Source: Pseudactinotalea terrae
GTDB taxonomy: Bacteria; Actinomycetota; Actinomycetes; Actinomycetales; Beutenbergiaceae
Direction of reading: 5' to 3'
NCBI RefSeq assembly: GCF_009733845.1
Contig: NZ_WNXZ01000002.1
Coordinates: 496,001 to 560,000, forward strand
DNA length: 64,000 bases
In this document: piece by piece, positions 1-8,846 of the stretch
How positions within the stretch are numbered: position 1 is the stretch's first letter
Layout: every line of letters begins with the position of its first letter
Notes under the pieces: model-generated
Told to the model about the DNA's origin: nothing
The model's database searches: none
Seen by the model: the letters and a program-made list of their open reading frames with translations, nothing else
Program-made: the position numbers and the translations under genes

Positions 1-1
1 G

Positions 2-1102
2 GTCGCGGTGCTGCTGAAGCAGTGGGGCGCGATCGGCTTCAACGACTTCCTCGCGGATCCAGTCATCGCGATCCCGGTGATCATCGGGATCGCCGTGGTC
101 ACCGGCTTCGTGTGGCAGCTCGCGGTGGGCGGAGACCTCAAGCGCAGGGTCATCCACGCCGGGCTCGCGGCGCTCGCCGTCGCGCTCGTGCTGCTCTACA
201 TGCAGCTCACGGACTGGTGGCTGCGGCCCCGGCTCGACTGGGTGCTGCTCACCGTGACCTCGCTGGGCATCGCGCTCACGGTCACGACCCTGTCCACCGG
301 ACTGCGCAACCGGCGCTCCCTCTACACCGCGCTGAGCTGCGTTGCGCTTGGCCTGGTCCTGTACTACCCGGTGCGCTACTTCCTGTTCAGCAACGCGTGG
401 CTGACGCCCTACATGAACTACGGGGTCGCTCTCCTGCTCGGACTGGTCGCCATCGGCGTCGGCGCTCTCATCGGCTGGCTGTGGCGAGGGCCGGACTGGA
501 AGCAGTCCGCCCGTACCGGCGCGATCTCGGCGTTCCTCATCGCCTTCCTGATCTTCCTCGACAAGGTCATGAGCTACTGGGGTGCGTACATGGCCGCGCC
601 TGCCATCGGAGGCCGCCCGATCCAGACGATCGGTGACCGCGCCCCCAACCTGGGCGGCAACTTCTGGGTCCAGGTGCTCGACCAGTACACGCACCTGATC
701 CTGCCGACCCTGTCGCTGATGCTGATCTCGTTCGCCGGCTACACGCGCTTCTCGCGCGGCAGCATGCTCGAGGTGATGAACCAGGACTACATCCGCACAG
801 CACGCGCCAAGGGCATCAACGAGCGCACGGTCGTGATGCGTCACGGGTTCCGCAACTCGCTGATCCCGCTGGCCTCGATCATCCCGGTCGATGTCATCGG
901 ACTCATCGGCGGCGCCCTGATCACCGAACGCATCTTCAGCAGACCGGGTATGGGCCAGCTCTTCATCGCGAACCTGAACGCCGACGACATCGCGCCGGTG
1001 ATGGCGTACCTCGTGATCATCGCGTTCCTCGCGATCCTCGCGAACATCATCGCCGACCTCTTGTACGCCGCACTCGACCCCAGGATCCGGGTGAACGCAT
1101 GA
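2..1102 (+). CDS. Peptide/nickel-type ABC transporter permease (DppB/OppB family), 5'-truncated
   Basis: This is an inner-membrane permease of a binding-protein-dependent importer for peptides or similar solutes. The reading frame is open to the left edge of the window, so the N-terminus is missing. The first in-frame GTG (position 8) is probably internal, because the usual N-terminal helix and periplasmic loop of DppB are absent. The visible part has several hydrophobic helices, the cytoplasmic EAA-type loop (YIRTARAKGINERTVVMRHG) and the typical C-terminus ending LLYAALDPRIRVNA. It is followed by a second permease and a double ATPase, so the set makes one complete importer, with the solute-binding protein probably upstream. 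The true substrate cannot be read from sequence. Confidence 0.9.
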   Translation, partial: VAVLLKQWGAIGFNDFLADPVIAIPVIIGIAVVTGFVWQLAVGGDLKRRVIHAGLAALAVALVLLYMQLTDWWLRPRLDWVLLTVTSLGIALTVTTLSTGLRNRRSLYTALSCVALGLVLYYPVRYFLFSNAWLTPYMNYGVALLLGLVAIGVGALIGWLWRGPDWKQSARTGAISAFLIAFLIFLDKVMSYWGAYMAAPAIGGRPIQTIGDRAPNLGGNFWVQVLDQYTHLILPTLSLMLISFAGYTRFSRGSMLEVMNQDYIRTARAKGINERTVVMRHGFRNSLIPLASIIPVDVIGLIGGALITERIFSRPGMGQLFIANLNADDIAPVMAYLVIIAFLAILANIIADLLYAALDPRIRVNA

Positions 1103-1170
1103 TCAGCACCCCACGGAGTTCTTCTCCTCCGCTCCGCTCCTCCGAACAGCTCCGCGAGGACCCCGCATGA
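1099..1170 (+). other. 23-codon ORF bridging the two permease genes by ATGA overlaps
   Basis: The ATG at 1099 overlaps the stop of the upstream permease (ATGA), and this ORF's own stop overlaps the ATG of the next permease (ATGA at 1167). It is rich in Ser, Pro and Arg and resembles no protein I know. It could carry ribosomes across the 64-base gap by termination-reinitiation, or it could be chance. No distinct Shine-Dalgarno sequence is obvious before the 1167 start, which weakly favours coupling. Confidence 0.2.
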
Positions 1171-2333
1171 GCACCAACGACCCTCAGGACAAGCGGGACC
1201 CCCAGGATGAGCGGGACGACCCGTTCGAGGCCGGCGAGACCAGCACCGGTTCGCTCGACCCGGCGATGACCGCGGCGTCCACCACCGACGAGGACGGCGT
1301 CGTCGATGCCGGCCAGGCGGAGAACGCGATCGAGCTGCGCGAGGTCGAAGGCCTCTCGCAGGGCCAGATCGTGCGGCGCCGGTTCTTCCGGCACACCGGC
1401 GCCATGGCCGGTCTGATCGTCATGATCCTGATCGCTCTCCTGGCGATCACCTCGATCGGCTTCAACATCGGTGGCTTCCGGATCCCGGGCTGGTGGCCGC
1501 ACACGGCCGGCGCGCTCAACGACATCCTCAACCCCCGTGGCGGACCGACCCTGAGGATGCCCTGGGACGAGGGCGGCTTCGCGATCGGCGAGCACCCGTT
1601 CGGCCAGGACGAGATCGGCCGCGACATCTTCGCGCGCACCATGAAGGGCGTGCAGACCTCGCTGATCGTGATGGGAGTCATCGGCGCGGTCGCCACCGTG
1701 CTCGGCACCCTGGTCGGTGCCTTCGCCGGCTTCTTCCGCGGCAAGACCGACAACGTCCTCATGCGGTTCACCGACCTGATCATCACGCTGCCCGTCATCG
1801 TGATCGGTGCGGTCCTCGGCAAGAAGCTCGGATCCGCCGACCCGATCCCGCTGGCCCTCGCGCTCGGTGCGATTGCCTGGACCGGCCTCGCGCGACTCGT
1901 CCGTGGTGACTTCCTGTCGCTACGTGAGCGGGAGTTCATCGATGCCGCGCGGGTCGCAGGCGCCAGCACCAGCCGGATCATCTTCAAGCACATGCTGCCG
2001 AACGCGATCGGGGTGATCATCGTGAGCGTCACCTTGCTGATGAGCTCGGCGATCCTGCTCGAGACCGCGCTCTCCTATCTCGGCTTCGGCATCCAGCCGC
2101 CCAACGTCTCCCTCGGGCAGATGATCAACAACTACCAGGGCTCGTTCAACACCCGCCCGTGGTTGTTCTGGTGGCCGGGCCTGTTCATCATCCTCATCGC
2201 GCTGTGCGTCAACTTCATCGGGGACGGCCTGCGCGACGCGTTCGACCCTCGCCAGAAGAAGGTCCCCTCGGCACGGAAGATGGCACGCGCCGACAGGCGG
2301 ACCGCGCGTGCCGATGCAAGGGCGACGGCGTGA
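1167..2333 (+). CDS. Peptide/nickel-type ABC transporter permease (DppC/OppC family)
   Basis: This is the second permease of the importer (388 aa). The first 75 residues form a charged cytoplasmic extension rich in Asp, Glu and Thr. The first helix follows (about residues 78-98), then a periplasmic stretch with the family motif HPFGQDEIGRDIFAR, several further helices, and an EAA loop (EFIDAARVAGASTSRIIFKH). The motif ETALSYLGFGIQPPNVSLGQ is characteristic of DppC. A Lys/Arg-rich tail ends the protein. The family normally has about 290-330 residues, so the length is explained by the acidic N-terminus and basic C-terminus. Confidence 0.92.
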   Translation: MSTNDPQDKRDPQDERDDPFEAGETSTGSLDPAMTAASTTDEDGVVDAGQAENAIELREVEGLSQGQIVRRRFFRHTGAMAGLIVMILIALLAITSIGFNIGGFRIPGWWPHTAGALNDILNPRGGPTLRMPWDEGGFAIGEHPFGQDEIGRDIFARTMKGVQTSLIVMGVIGAVATVLGTLVGAFAGFFRGKTDNVLMRFTDLIITLPVIVIGAVLGKKLGSADPIPLALALGAIAWTGLARLVRGDFLSLREREFIDAARVAGASTSRIIFKHMLPNAIGVIIVSVTLLMSSAILLETALSYLGFGIQPPNVSLGQMINNYQGSFNTRPWLFWWPGLFIILIALCVNFIGDGLRDAFDPRQKKVPSARKMARADRRTARADARATA

Positions 2334-2353
2334 CCTCCCCGCGGAGGCCCACG

Positions 2354-2929
2354 TCAGGGGAGCGTCACGCTCAGCACCGAGAGCACCGCGAGGCCGGCCA
2401 GCACGGCGAGCAGGCGGGTGTTCACGGTCGTGGTGACCGGCGCGCCTGCGCCGTCGGGCTTGGGGAGCTCGCGTACGCGTTCGGCGATCGCAAGCGCGGC
2501 GGCCTCGGCGGTGCCGGTGGAGCCGAGCTTGCGCTCGGTGGGCGCCCAGCCGCCGTGCTGCTGCCGGTTCGGTGCCATCCGCGCTCCGAAGCCGCTGCCT
2601 GCCGGCACCGCCCACGAGGTGAAGGTGCGGCCCTCCGTGGTGGTCACAGCCAGCGCCCACTTGCTGTCGGCCTGCTTGAACCGGCGCCACGGGACGTGGA
2701 TGGTGCGCCACACGTTGACGATCGTGATGCCGTCCTCGGACACCTCGGCACGCGGCTTCCAGAACACCGCCCACCCCAGCACACCTGCCAGGGTGACCGG
2801 CGCGAGCGTGGTGAGCACCGCCGTCAGCCCCTCCTCGGTCACGAAGGTGACGAACGCGACCGCGGCGATCACAGCGGTGAGCACGGCAAGCCCCTGGGCA
2901 AGGCGCGAACGGAACGTCTCGGACTCCAT
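2354..2929 (-). CDS. PH-domain (bPH-type) membrane protein
   Basis: This small membrane protein (191 aa) is encoded opposite to the transporter genes and separates the second permease from its ATPase. Two hydrophobic helices near the N-terminus precede a bacterial PH-like domain. Its signature is an EVSEDGITIVNVWRTIHVPW segment and a later tract with WALAVTT and FTSWAVPAGSG; a third hydrophobic segment lies at the C-terminus. Such proteins are common in Actinobacteria and their role is unknown. I chose the ATG at 2929; an in-frame GTG at 2971 would add 14 residues without similarity to the family start. It interrupts what would otherwise be a continuous transporter operon. Confidence 0.72.
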   Translation of the reverse strand: MESETFRSRLAQGLAVLTAVIAAVAFVTFVTEEGLTAVLTTLAPVTLAGVLGWAVFWKPRAEVSEDGITIVNVWRTIHVPWRRFKQADSKWALAVTTTEGRTFTSWAVPAGSGFGARMAPNRQQHGGWAPTERKLGSTGTAEAAALAIAERVRELPKPDGAGAPVTTTVNTRLLAVLAGLAVLSVLSVTLP

Positions 2930-3024
2930 CGCGTCATCGTCCCATCCGTGACCGCTCGCGCGGTCGTCCACCCCACGCCGGCGATCCTGGTGCGGGCAAC
3001 CTGCCGAACGGAAGGTGAGCAGCT

Positions 3025-4833
3025 GTGAGCGCTCCCGAGGCCATCACTGACAAGCCGGTCGACGGCGGTCGCGAGCCGATCCTGGAGGTCCGTGACCTCT
3101 GCGTGGACTTCTACGTCGAGGGCGAGTGGTTCCCGGCCGCGATCGACGTCACCTACGACGTCCGCCCCGGCGAGGTGCTCGCGATCGTGGGCGAGTCCGG
3201 CTCGGGCAAGAGCCAGTCGTCGATGTCGCTGCTGGGTCTGCTTCCCGGGAACGGCCGCGCCACCGGCAGCGCGAAGCTCGACGGCAAGGAGCTGATCGGG
3301 ATGTCAGCCGGCCAGCTCCGGCGGGTCCGCGGCAACGACATCGCGGTGATCTTCCAGGAGCCGATGACGGCCCTCAACCCCGTGTACAGCATCGGCTTCC
3401 AGATCGTGGAGACCCTGCGCAACCACTTCGACATCGGTCCGACAGCGGCCACCGAGCGCGCGCTCGAGCTGCTGCGGCTCGTGGAGATGCCCGACCCGGA
3501 GACCCGGTTCCACTCCTACCCGCACCAGCTCTCGGGCGGGCAGCGGCAGCGCGCCATGATCGCGCAGTCGCTCTCGTGCGACCCGCGCCTGCTGATCGCC
3601 GACGAGCCCACCACGGCGCTCGACGTGACCGTGCAGGCCGAGATCCTCAAGCTGATGCGCGACCTGCGCAACCGGATCGACTCCGGCATCGTGCTGATCA
3701 CCCACGACATGGGCGTGGTGGCGGACATGGCGGACCGGATCGTCGTCATGCGCCGCGGCCGGATCGTGGAGAGCGGTGAGGCGAAGGACATCTTCGACAA
3801 CCCGCAGCACCCCTACACCCGCGAGCTCCTCGGCGCGGTGCCGCACCTCGGTGCGCACAGCACGATGGAGATTTCCGACCACGAGCGCGACCACGGGGGC
3901 GACACCCCGATCGGTGAGCCGGTCATGGTGGCCGAGAACATGGTCATCGAGTACCCCAAGCGTGGCCGCACCCCCGCGTTCCGCGCCGTCGACGGCGTCT
4001 CGCTCACGATCAACGCGGGCGAGGTCGTCGGGCTGGTGGGCGAGTCCGGTTCGGGCAAGACCACGATCGGGCGCGCCGTCGTCGGGCTGCTCCCGGTGAC
4101 CGAGGGAAAGCTCGAGATCGCCGGTTTCGACATGGTGGGTGCGAGCCACAAGGACCTGATGCCGCTGCGCAAGCAGATCGGGATCGTTTTCCAGGACCCG
4201 GGCAGCTCGCTCAACCCGCGGCTGCCGATCGGTGAATCGATCGGTGAGCCGCTGATGCTGCACACCGGCATCAAGGGCGCCGAGCTGGACAAGCGTGTCG
4301 AGTCGCTGCTCGACCAGGTGGAGCTGCCGCGCTCGATGCGCAACCGCTACCCGCACGAGCTCTCCGGCGGGCAGCGCCAGCGTGTCGGTATCGCGCGGGC
4401 GCTGAGCCTTGAGCCCAAGCTCCTGGTCGCCGACGAGCCCACCTCTGCGCTCGACGTGTCGGTGCAGGCCCACGTGCTCGAGCTGTTCACCGACCTGCAG
4501 CGCGAGCACGGGTTCGCGTGCCTGTTCATCAGCCACGACCTCGCCGTGGTCGAGATGCTCTCCAGCCGGATCGCGGTGATGCACCACGGCAAGCTCGTGG
4601 AGCTGGGCTCGGCGGCGCAGATCGTGCAGAGCCCCAAGGATCCGTACACCCAGCGGCTCATCGCTGCCGTGCCCGTGCCCGACCCGAACGAGCAGAAGAT
4701 CCGCCGCGAGCGGCGCGACGCCCTGCTCGAGGCGGCGGCCGCCGAGCTGGCTGCCGAGGAGGAGCTCGAGGCACACCAGCAGAACGTCTCGAGAGGGGAA
4801 CGTCCGACCCAGGACGGCCCCACCGGATTCTGA
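3025..4833 (+). CDS. Fused peptide ABC transporter ATPase (DppD-DppF type)
   Basis: Two complete nucleotide-binding domains sit in one 602-aa chain. The first has Walker A GESGSGKS (about residue 56), signature LSGGQRQR and Walker B LLIADEPTTALD. The second has Walker A GESGSGKT (about residue 339), LSGGQRQR and LLVADEPTSALD. Each half ends with the oligopeptide-family C-terminal stretch (PYTRELLGAVP, PYTQRLIAAVP). It energises the two permeases upstream. The GTG start is supported by the purine-rich GGAAGGTGAG about 10 bases before it. The C-terminal 60 residues are charged and Glu-rich. A fused DppDF is common in Actinobacteria. Confidence 0.94.
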   Translation: MSAPEAITDKPVDGGREPILEVRDLCVDFYVEGEWFPAAIDVTYDVRPGEVLAIVGESGSGKSQSSMSLLGLLPGNGRATGSAKLDGKELIGMSAGQLRRVRGNDIAVIFQEPMTALNPVYSIGFQIVETLRNHFDIGPTAATERALELLRLVEMPDPETRFHSYPHQLSGGQRQRAMIAQSLSCDPRLLIADEPTTALDVTVQAEILKLMRDLRNRIDSGIVLITHDMGVVADMADRIVVMRRGRIVESGEAKDIFDNPQHPYTRELLGAVPHLGAHSTMEISDHERDHGGDTPIGEPVMVAENMVIEYPKRGRTPAFRAVDGVSLTINAGEVVGLVGESGSGKTTIGRAVVGLLPVTEGKLEIAGFDMVGASHKDLMPLRKQIGIVFQDPGSSLNPRLPIGESIGEPLMLHTGIKGAELDKRVESLLDQVELPRSMRNRYPHELSGGQRQRVGIARALSLEPKLLVADEPTSALDVSVQAHVLELFTDLQREHGFACLFISHDLAVVEMLSSRIAVMHHGKLVELGSAAQIVQSPKDPYTQRLIAAVPVPDPNEQKIRRERRDALLEAAAAELAAEEELEAHQQNVSRGERPTQDGPTGF

Positions 4834-4909
4834 GAGGTAAGATCTCCGCGGGCTTCGTGCGACGTGGGACGCTTGCCCCTGCCCTCGCCCCAGCCCCCGA
4901 AGGACCTTT

Positions 4910-6823
4910 ATGAGCTCGCGCACCGACCTGCGCAACGTCGCGATCGTCGCGCACGTGGACCATGGCAAGACCACTCTCGTCGATGCCATGCTGTGGCAGT
5001 CCGGTGCGTTCGGTGACCATGACGACATCGCGGAGCGCGCGATGGACTCAGGTGATCTGGAGCGTGAGAAGGGCATCACGATCCTCGCGAAGAACACCGC
5101 GGTGGCCTACTCGGGCCCGGCCGCGGCGGCCGCGGGGCACCCCGAGGGCATCACGATCAACGTGATCGATACACCGGGCCACGCCGACTTCGGTGGTGAG
5201 GTCGAGCGTGGTCTGTCCATGGTCGACGGCGTCGTGCTGCTGGTCGATTCCTCCGAGGGCCCGCTGCCCCAGACCCGGTTCGTGCTCCGCAAGGCGCTGC
5301 AGGCGCGGCTGCCCGTGGTACTCGTCGTCAACAAGGTCGACCGCGCCGACGCCCGCATCAGCGAGGTCGTCGCCGAGACCACCGATCTGCTGCTGGGCCT
5401 CGCGTCGGACCTGGGCGAGGAGGAGGGCGGCGAGGACCTGGACCTCGACGCGGTCCTCGACCTGCCCGTGGTCTACGCCTCTGCCCGCGCCGGCCGCGCG
5501 TCGCTGACCCAGCCCGAGGACGGCGGTCTCCCGGACTCGCCGGACCTCGAGCCGCTGTTCGCGACGATCCTCGAGCGCATCCCCGCTCCCACCTACGACG
5601 AGGGCGCGCCGCTGCAGGCGCACGTCACCAACCTCGACGCCTCACCGTTCCTCGGTCGCCTCGCGCTGCTGCGGGTCTTCAACGGAACCCTGCGCAAGGG
5701 TCAGGTCGTGGCCTGGGCGCGCCGCGACGGCTCGATGACGACCGTCAAGGTCACCGAGCTGCTGCGCACGGAGGCCCTCGACCGGGTGCCCGCCACCGAG
5801 GCCGGACCGGGTGACATCGTCGCGGTCGCCGGCATCGAGGACATCACGATCGGTGAGTCGCTCACCGATCCCGAGAACCCGCGCCCGCTGCCGCTGATCA
5901 CCGTGGACGACCCGGCGATCTCGATGACGATCGGTATCAACACCTCGCCGCTGGCCGGCCGGGTCAAGGGCGCGAAGGTGACCGCCCGGCAGGTCAAGGA
6001 CCGCCTCGACCGTGAGCTGATCGGCAACGTCTCGCTCCGCGTGCTGCCCACCGACCGCCCGGACGCCTGGGAGGTCCAGGGCCGCGGCGAGCTCGCGCTG
6101 GCGATCCTCGTGGAGCAGATGCGCCGCGAGGGCTTCGAGCTCACGGTCGGCAAGCCGCAGGTGGTCACCCGCGAGGTCGACGGCAAGCTCCACGAGCCGG
6201 TGGAGCGACTCACGATCGACGTCCCCGAGGAGCACCTCGGCGCCGTCACCCAGCTGCTCGCGGCACGTCGCGGCCGCATGGAGACCATGAGCAACCACGG
6301 CACCGGCTGGGTTCGGATGGAGTTCCTGGTGCCCGCACGTGGCCTGATCGGGTTCCGCACCCGGTTCCTCACCGACACCCGCGGCACCGGCATCGCCTCG
6401 TCGATCTCCGAGGGCTACGAGCCCTGGGCCGGCAACATCGAGTTCCGCACCACGGGCTCGCTGGTCGCCGACCGCGCGGGCGCGGCCACCCCGTTCGCGA
6501 TGCTCGCGCTCCAGGAGCGCGGCTCGTTCTTCATCCAGCCGACGTCCGAGGTGTACGAGGGCCAGGTCGTGGGTGAGAACTCCCGCGGTGACGACATGGA
6601 CGTGAACATCACCAAGGAGAAGAAGCTCAACAACATCCGGTCCTCGACCGCGGAGTCCTTCGAGAACCTCACGCCGCCGCGCACGCTGACGCTCGAGGAG
6701 TCGCTCGAGTTCGCCCGCGACGACGAGTGCGTCGAGGTCACACCCGAGTCGGTGCGCATCCGCAAGGTGATCCTCGACTCCAACGAGCGCTCCAAGGCCG
6801 CCTCCCGCGCCCGCCGCGCCTGA
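4910..6823 (+). CDS. typA: Ribosome-associated translational GTPase TypA/BipA
   Basis: This EF-G-like GTPase binds the ribosome and helps growth under stress. The 637-aa protein has G1 AHVDHGKT (residues 14-21), the switch I region with the TypA signature [18 protein letters not shown]3 DTPGHADF and G4 NKVDR. Domain II, an EF-G-like domain V and the TypA-specific C-terminus ([29 protein letters not shown]) follow. The length fits the family. A TAAGAT hexamer at 4838 may be its -10, which would give a leader of about 60 bases. A typical actinobacterial neighbourhood, typA followed by the mycothiol deacetylase, supports the call. Confidence 0.97.
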   Translation: MSSRTDLRNVAIVAHVDHGKTTLVDAMLWQSGAFGDHDDIAERAMDSGDLEREKGITILAKNTAVAYSGPAAAAAGHPEGITINVIDTPGHADFGGEVERGLSMVDGVVLLVDSSEGPLPQTRFVLRKALQARLPVVLVVNKVDRADARISEVVAETTDLLLGLASDLGEEEGGEDLDLDAVLDLPVVYASARAGRASLTQPEDGGLPDSPDLEPLFATILERIPAPTYDEGAPLQAHVTNLDASPFLGRLALLRVFNGTLRKGQVVAWARRDGSMTTVKVTELLRTEALDRVPATEAGPGDIVAVAGIEDITIGESLTDPENPRPLPLITVDDPAISMTIGINTSPLAGRVKGAKVTARQVKDRLDRELIGNVSLRVLPTDRPDAWEVQGRGELALAILVEQMRREGFELTVGKPQVVTREVDGKLHEPVERLTIDVPEEHLGAVTQLLAARRGRMETMSNHGTGWVRMEFLVPARGLIGFRTRFLTDTRGTGIASSISEGYEPWAGNIEFRTTGSLVADRAGAATPFAMLALQERGSFFIQPTSEVYEGQVVGENSRGDDMDVNITKEKKLNNIRSSTAESFENLTPPRTLTLEESLEFARDDECVEVTPESVRIRKVILDSNERSKAASRARRA

Positions 6824-6836
6824 ACTCGTCTTCTCC

Positions 6837-8270
6837 ATGAGCGATCAACGCCGATCTCCTCGACCTGTCGACAGCGACGGGTCGGGCGGATCGACGTCGC
6901 TCGCCGAGGGCGGCGGCGAGAGTCGTGCCGAGATCGGGGAGGTCGCCGACGCCGCGGTGGCGCTGCCGGAGATCCGGCGCGTCCTGGTGGTCGCACCCCA
7001 TCCCGACGACGAGACGCTCACCGCGGGCGCCCTCGTCGCGGCGCTCGCGGGTCACTGCCAGCTGACGCTGGTCACCTGCACCCGTGGCGAGCGCGGCGAG
7101 ATGATCGGCGCCGATCTCGCTCACCTTCTCGACGATCCCGCCGAGCTCGCCGGGTATCGCGCCGGCGAGCTCGAGCGCGCGCTGACGGCGCTCGGCGTGG
7201 TCGATCACCTCTTCCTGGACACGGTGGACGGCGGCCCTCGCCTCGTGGACTCCGGCATGCGCTGGGACGAGGGCGCGCACCTGGTGCGTGCGCTGCCGGC
7301 GCTCGACGCCGGAACCGACGCGTTCAGCGTGGTGCCGCTCGAGCGCCCGGTGGCGGCACTGGCCGCGGTCATCGACCGCGTGCAGCCCGATCTCGTGCTC
7401 ACCGACGAGCCCGGCGGCGGGTACGGACACCCCGACCACCAGCGCGCCCACGAGGTCACGATGGCAGCGGTGGCGGCTGCCCAGCACGACCCGGCCTTCG
7501 TCGCCTGGCTCGTGCGGCCCGAGAGCGCGGTCCGAGCTGCGCAGGAGTGGCTGCGGAACCGCACCGACCTGCCCACCACCGGCGATGACGGCGCCCCGCT
7601 GACCCTGCCCGAGCCCGGCGGCCAGCTGCCCAGCATCGCGGTGCCCGACGCCACGGTCGATCTCGAGATCGATGTCTCTCCCCAGCTCCCGGACCTGCTC
7701 GCCGCGATGCGGGCGCACCGCAGCCAGGTGCAGGTGCCGACGCTGGTCGGCACCGCCGAGGGTGTTCCTGCCGCCGGCTGGTACGCGCTCAGCAACGGTC
7801 TGCTGCAGCCGATCCTGGGCCGTGCCTGGCTGCGGCTCGCCCCAGGGCGAGGAGATCCCGAGAAGCTGCGCGCCGCCGTCGGGCGTCTGGTCGCACCGGC
7901 ACCGGCGCAGACGGTCGACGGCGGGCGGTGGTTCCGACCTGCGATGGTCGCGTTCTCGCTCGTGCTCGGGCTCATGGTCGCGGCGGTCGGGACGGCGTTC
8001 CACCGCGTCGGCCCCCCGTGGGGCCTGCTGGCGGCGTTCGTGGCGCTCGTGGCAGGTGGTGTGCTCGCCCGGACGTTCGTGGACCGGGCCGGACAGGCGG
8101 CCTTCGGCACCGCGGCCGTGATCATGGTGGTCGTGATGACCTACGTGCGACCCGGCGACGACGTGCTGGTCACCGGCGAACCGATCGGCCTCGCCTGGCT
8201 GGTGGGCTCGATCCCCGCCGCGCTGCTGCTGCCTGCCCTGCTGCCCAAGCGCTGGTTCGCGGACTCCTGA
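6837..8270 (+). CDS. mshB: MshB-like mycothiol-pathway deacetylase fused to a four-helix membrane domain
   Basis: Residues about 47-330 form a PIG-L/LmbE zinc deacetylase with the metal and catalytic motif HPDDE (55-59), CTRGERGEMIG, and the second metal motif GHPDHQRAH (197-205). MshB removes acetate from GlcNAc-inositol in mycothiol synthesis, and the position just after typA is typical of mshB. From residue 369 to the end there are four hydrophobic helices (about 369-388, 395-413, 421-437, 450-469). MshB alone is around 300 aa, so this is a fusion; small membrane genes often sit next to mshB in relatives (from memory). The first 45 residues are acidic and low in complexity. The start lies 13 bases after typA. 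Confidence 0.85.
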   Translation: MSDQRRSPRPVDSDGSGGSTSLAEGGGESRAEIGEVADAAVALPEIRRVLVVAPHPDDETLTAGALVAALAGHCQLTLVTCTRGERGEMIGADLAHLLDDPAELAGYRAGELERALTALGVVDHLFLDTVDGGPRLVDSGMRWDEGAHLVRALPALDAGTDAFSVVPLERPVAALAAVIDRVQPDLVLTDEPGGGYGHPDHQRAHEVTMAAVAAAQHDPAFVAWLVRPESAVRAAQEWLRNRTDLPTTGDDGAPLTLPEPGGQLPSIAVPDATVDLEIDVSPQLPDLLAAMRAHRSQVQVPTLVGTAEGVPAAGWYALSNGLLQPILGRAWLRLAPGRGDPEKLRAAVGRLVAPAPAQTVDGGRWFRPAMVAFSLVLGLMVAAVGTAFHRVGPPWGLLAAFVALVAGGVLARTFVDRAGQAAFGTAAVIMVVVMTYVRPGDDVLVTGEPIGLAWLVGSIPAALLLPALLPKRWFADS

Positions 8271-8764
8271 TGGCCGCCGTCGGACCCGATGAGCTGCGGC
8301 GCACGATGTCGCGGCTGGTCTCGGGCGTCTCGGTGGTCGCGGCGCGCGCCGGCCGCCACGACATCGCCGCGACCGTGAGCTCGCTGGTGTCCGCCTCGCT
8401 CGAGCCGCCGGTGGTGCTGTTCACCGTGCATCGCGACGCGCGGCTGCGAGAGGCGGTCGAGGTGGGCGAGAGCTGGGCGGTCAGCATCCTGGGCGACGGC
8501 GGGGCCGCTGCGGCCCGCTGGCTGAGCGAGCCGGGCCGACCGTTGCTCGACCAGCTCACCCGTGTGCCGCACCGCGCGGGCGAGCACAGCGGCGCGGCGA
8601 TCCTGACCGCCGCGACGGCGTGGCTGGAGGCACGCACGTTGTGGGTGATCGAGGCGGGCACGCACGACGTCGTGGGCGGCGAGGTCCTGGCGACCGGCGT
8701 TCATGCCGAGAACGAGGGCGCGGTCCTGCACGGGTACGGGCGGCTGGAGACATGGAAGGGCTGA
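8270..8764 (+). CDS. Flavin reductase-like FMN-binding split-barrel protein
   Basis: This 164-aa protein belongs to the HpaC-type flavin reductase family, which reduces free FMN or FAD for partner monooxygenases or for iron release. The start overlaps the stop of the mshB-like gene by one base (TGATG), so the two are probably co-translated. Family features include the N-terminal LRRTMSRLVSGVSVVAAR, the DIAATVSSLVSASLEPPVVLFTV segment that binds flavin, and the late GEVLATGVH strand. No partner oxygenase is encoded nearby. I see no reason to tie it functionally to mycothiol, although the coupling is suggestive. Confidence 0.8.
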   Translation: MAAVGPDELRRTMSRLVSGVSVVAARAGRHDIAATVSSLVSASLEPPVVLFTVHRDARLREAVEVGESWAVSILGDGGAAAARWLSEPGRPLLDQLTRVPHRAGEHSGAAILTAATAWLEARTLWVIEAGTHDVVGGEVLATGVHAENEGAVLHGYGRLETWKG

Positions 8765-8789
8765 GCGTGGCCCTCGGTGCGGCGACCGT

Positions 8790-8795
8790 TAGAAT
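8790..8795 (+). promoter_or_regulatory. Putative -10 box (TAGAAT) of the VanW-family gene
   Basis: TAGAAT lies 51 bases before the ATG at 8847, in the gap after the flavin reductase gene. No good -35 is present at the usual spacing. The sequence is a close match to the vegetative -10 and stands out in GC-rich surroundings. Confidence 0.4.
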
Positions 8796-8846
8796 CGCGC
8801 CGAGGGGGGCCACGACCGGTGGTCTTGTCGAGAGTTTCCGAGGCCC

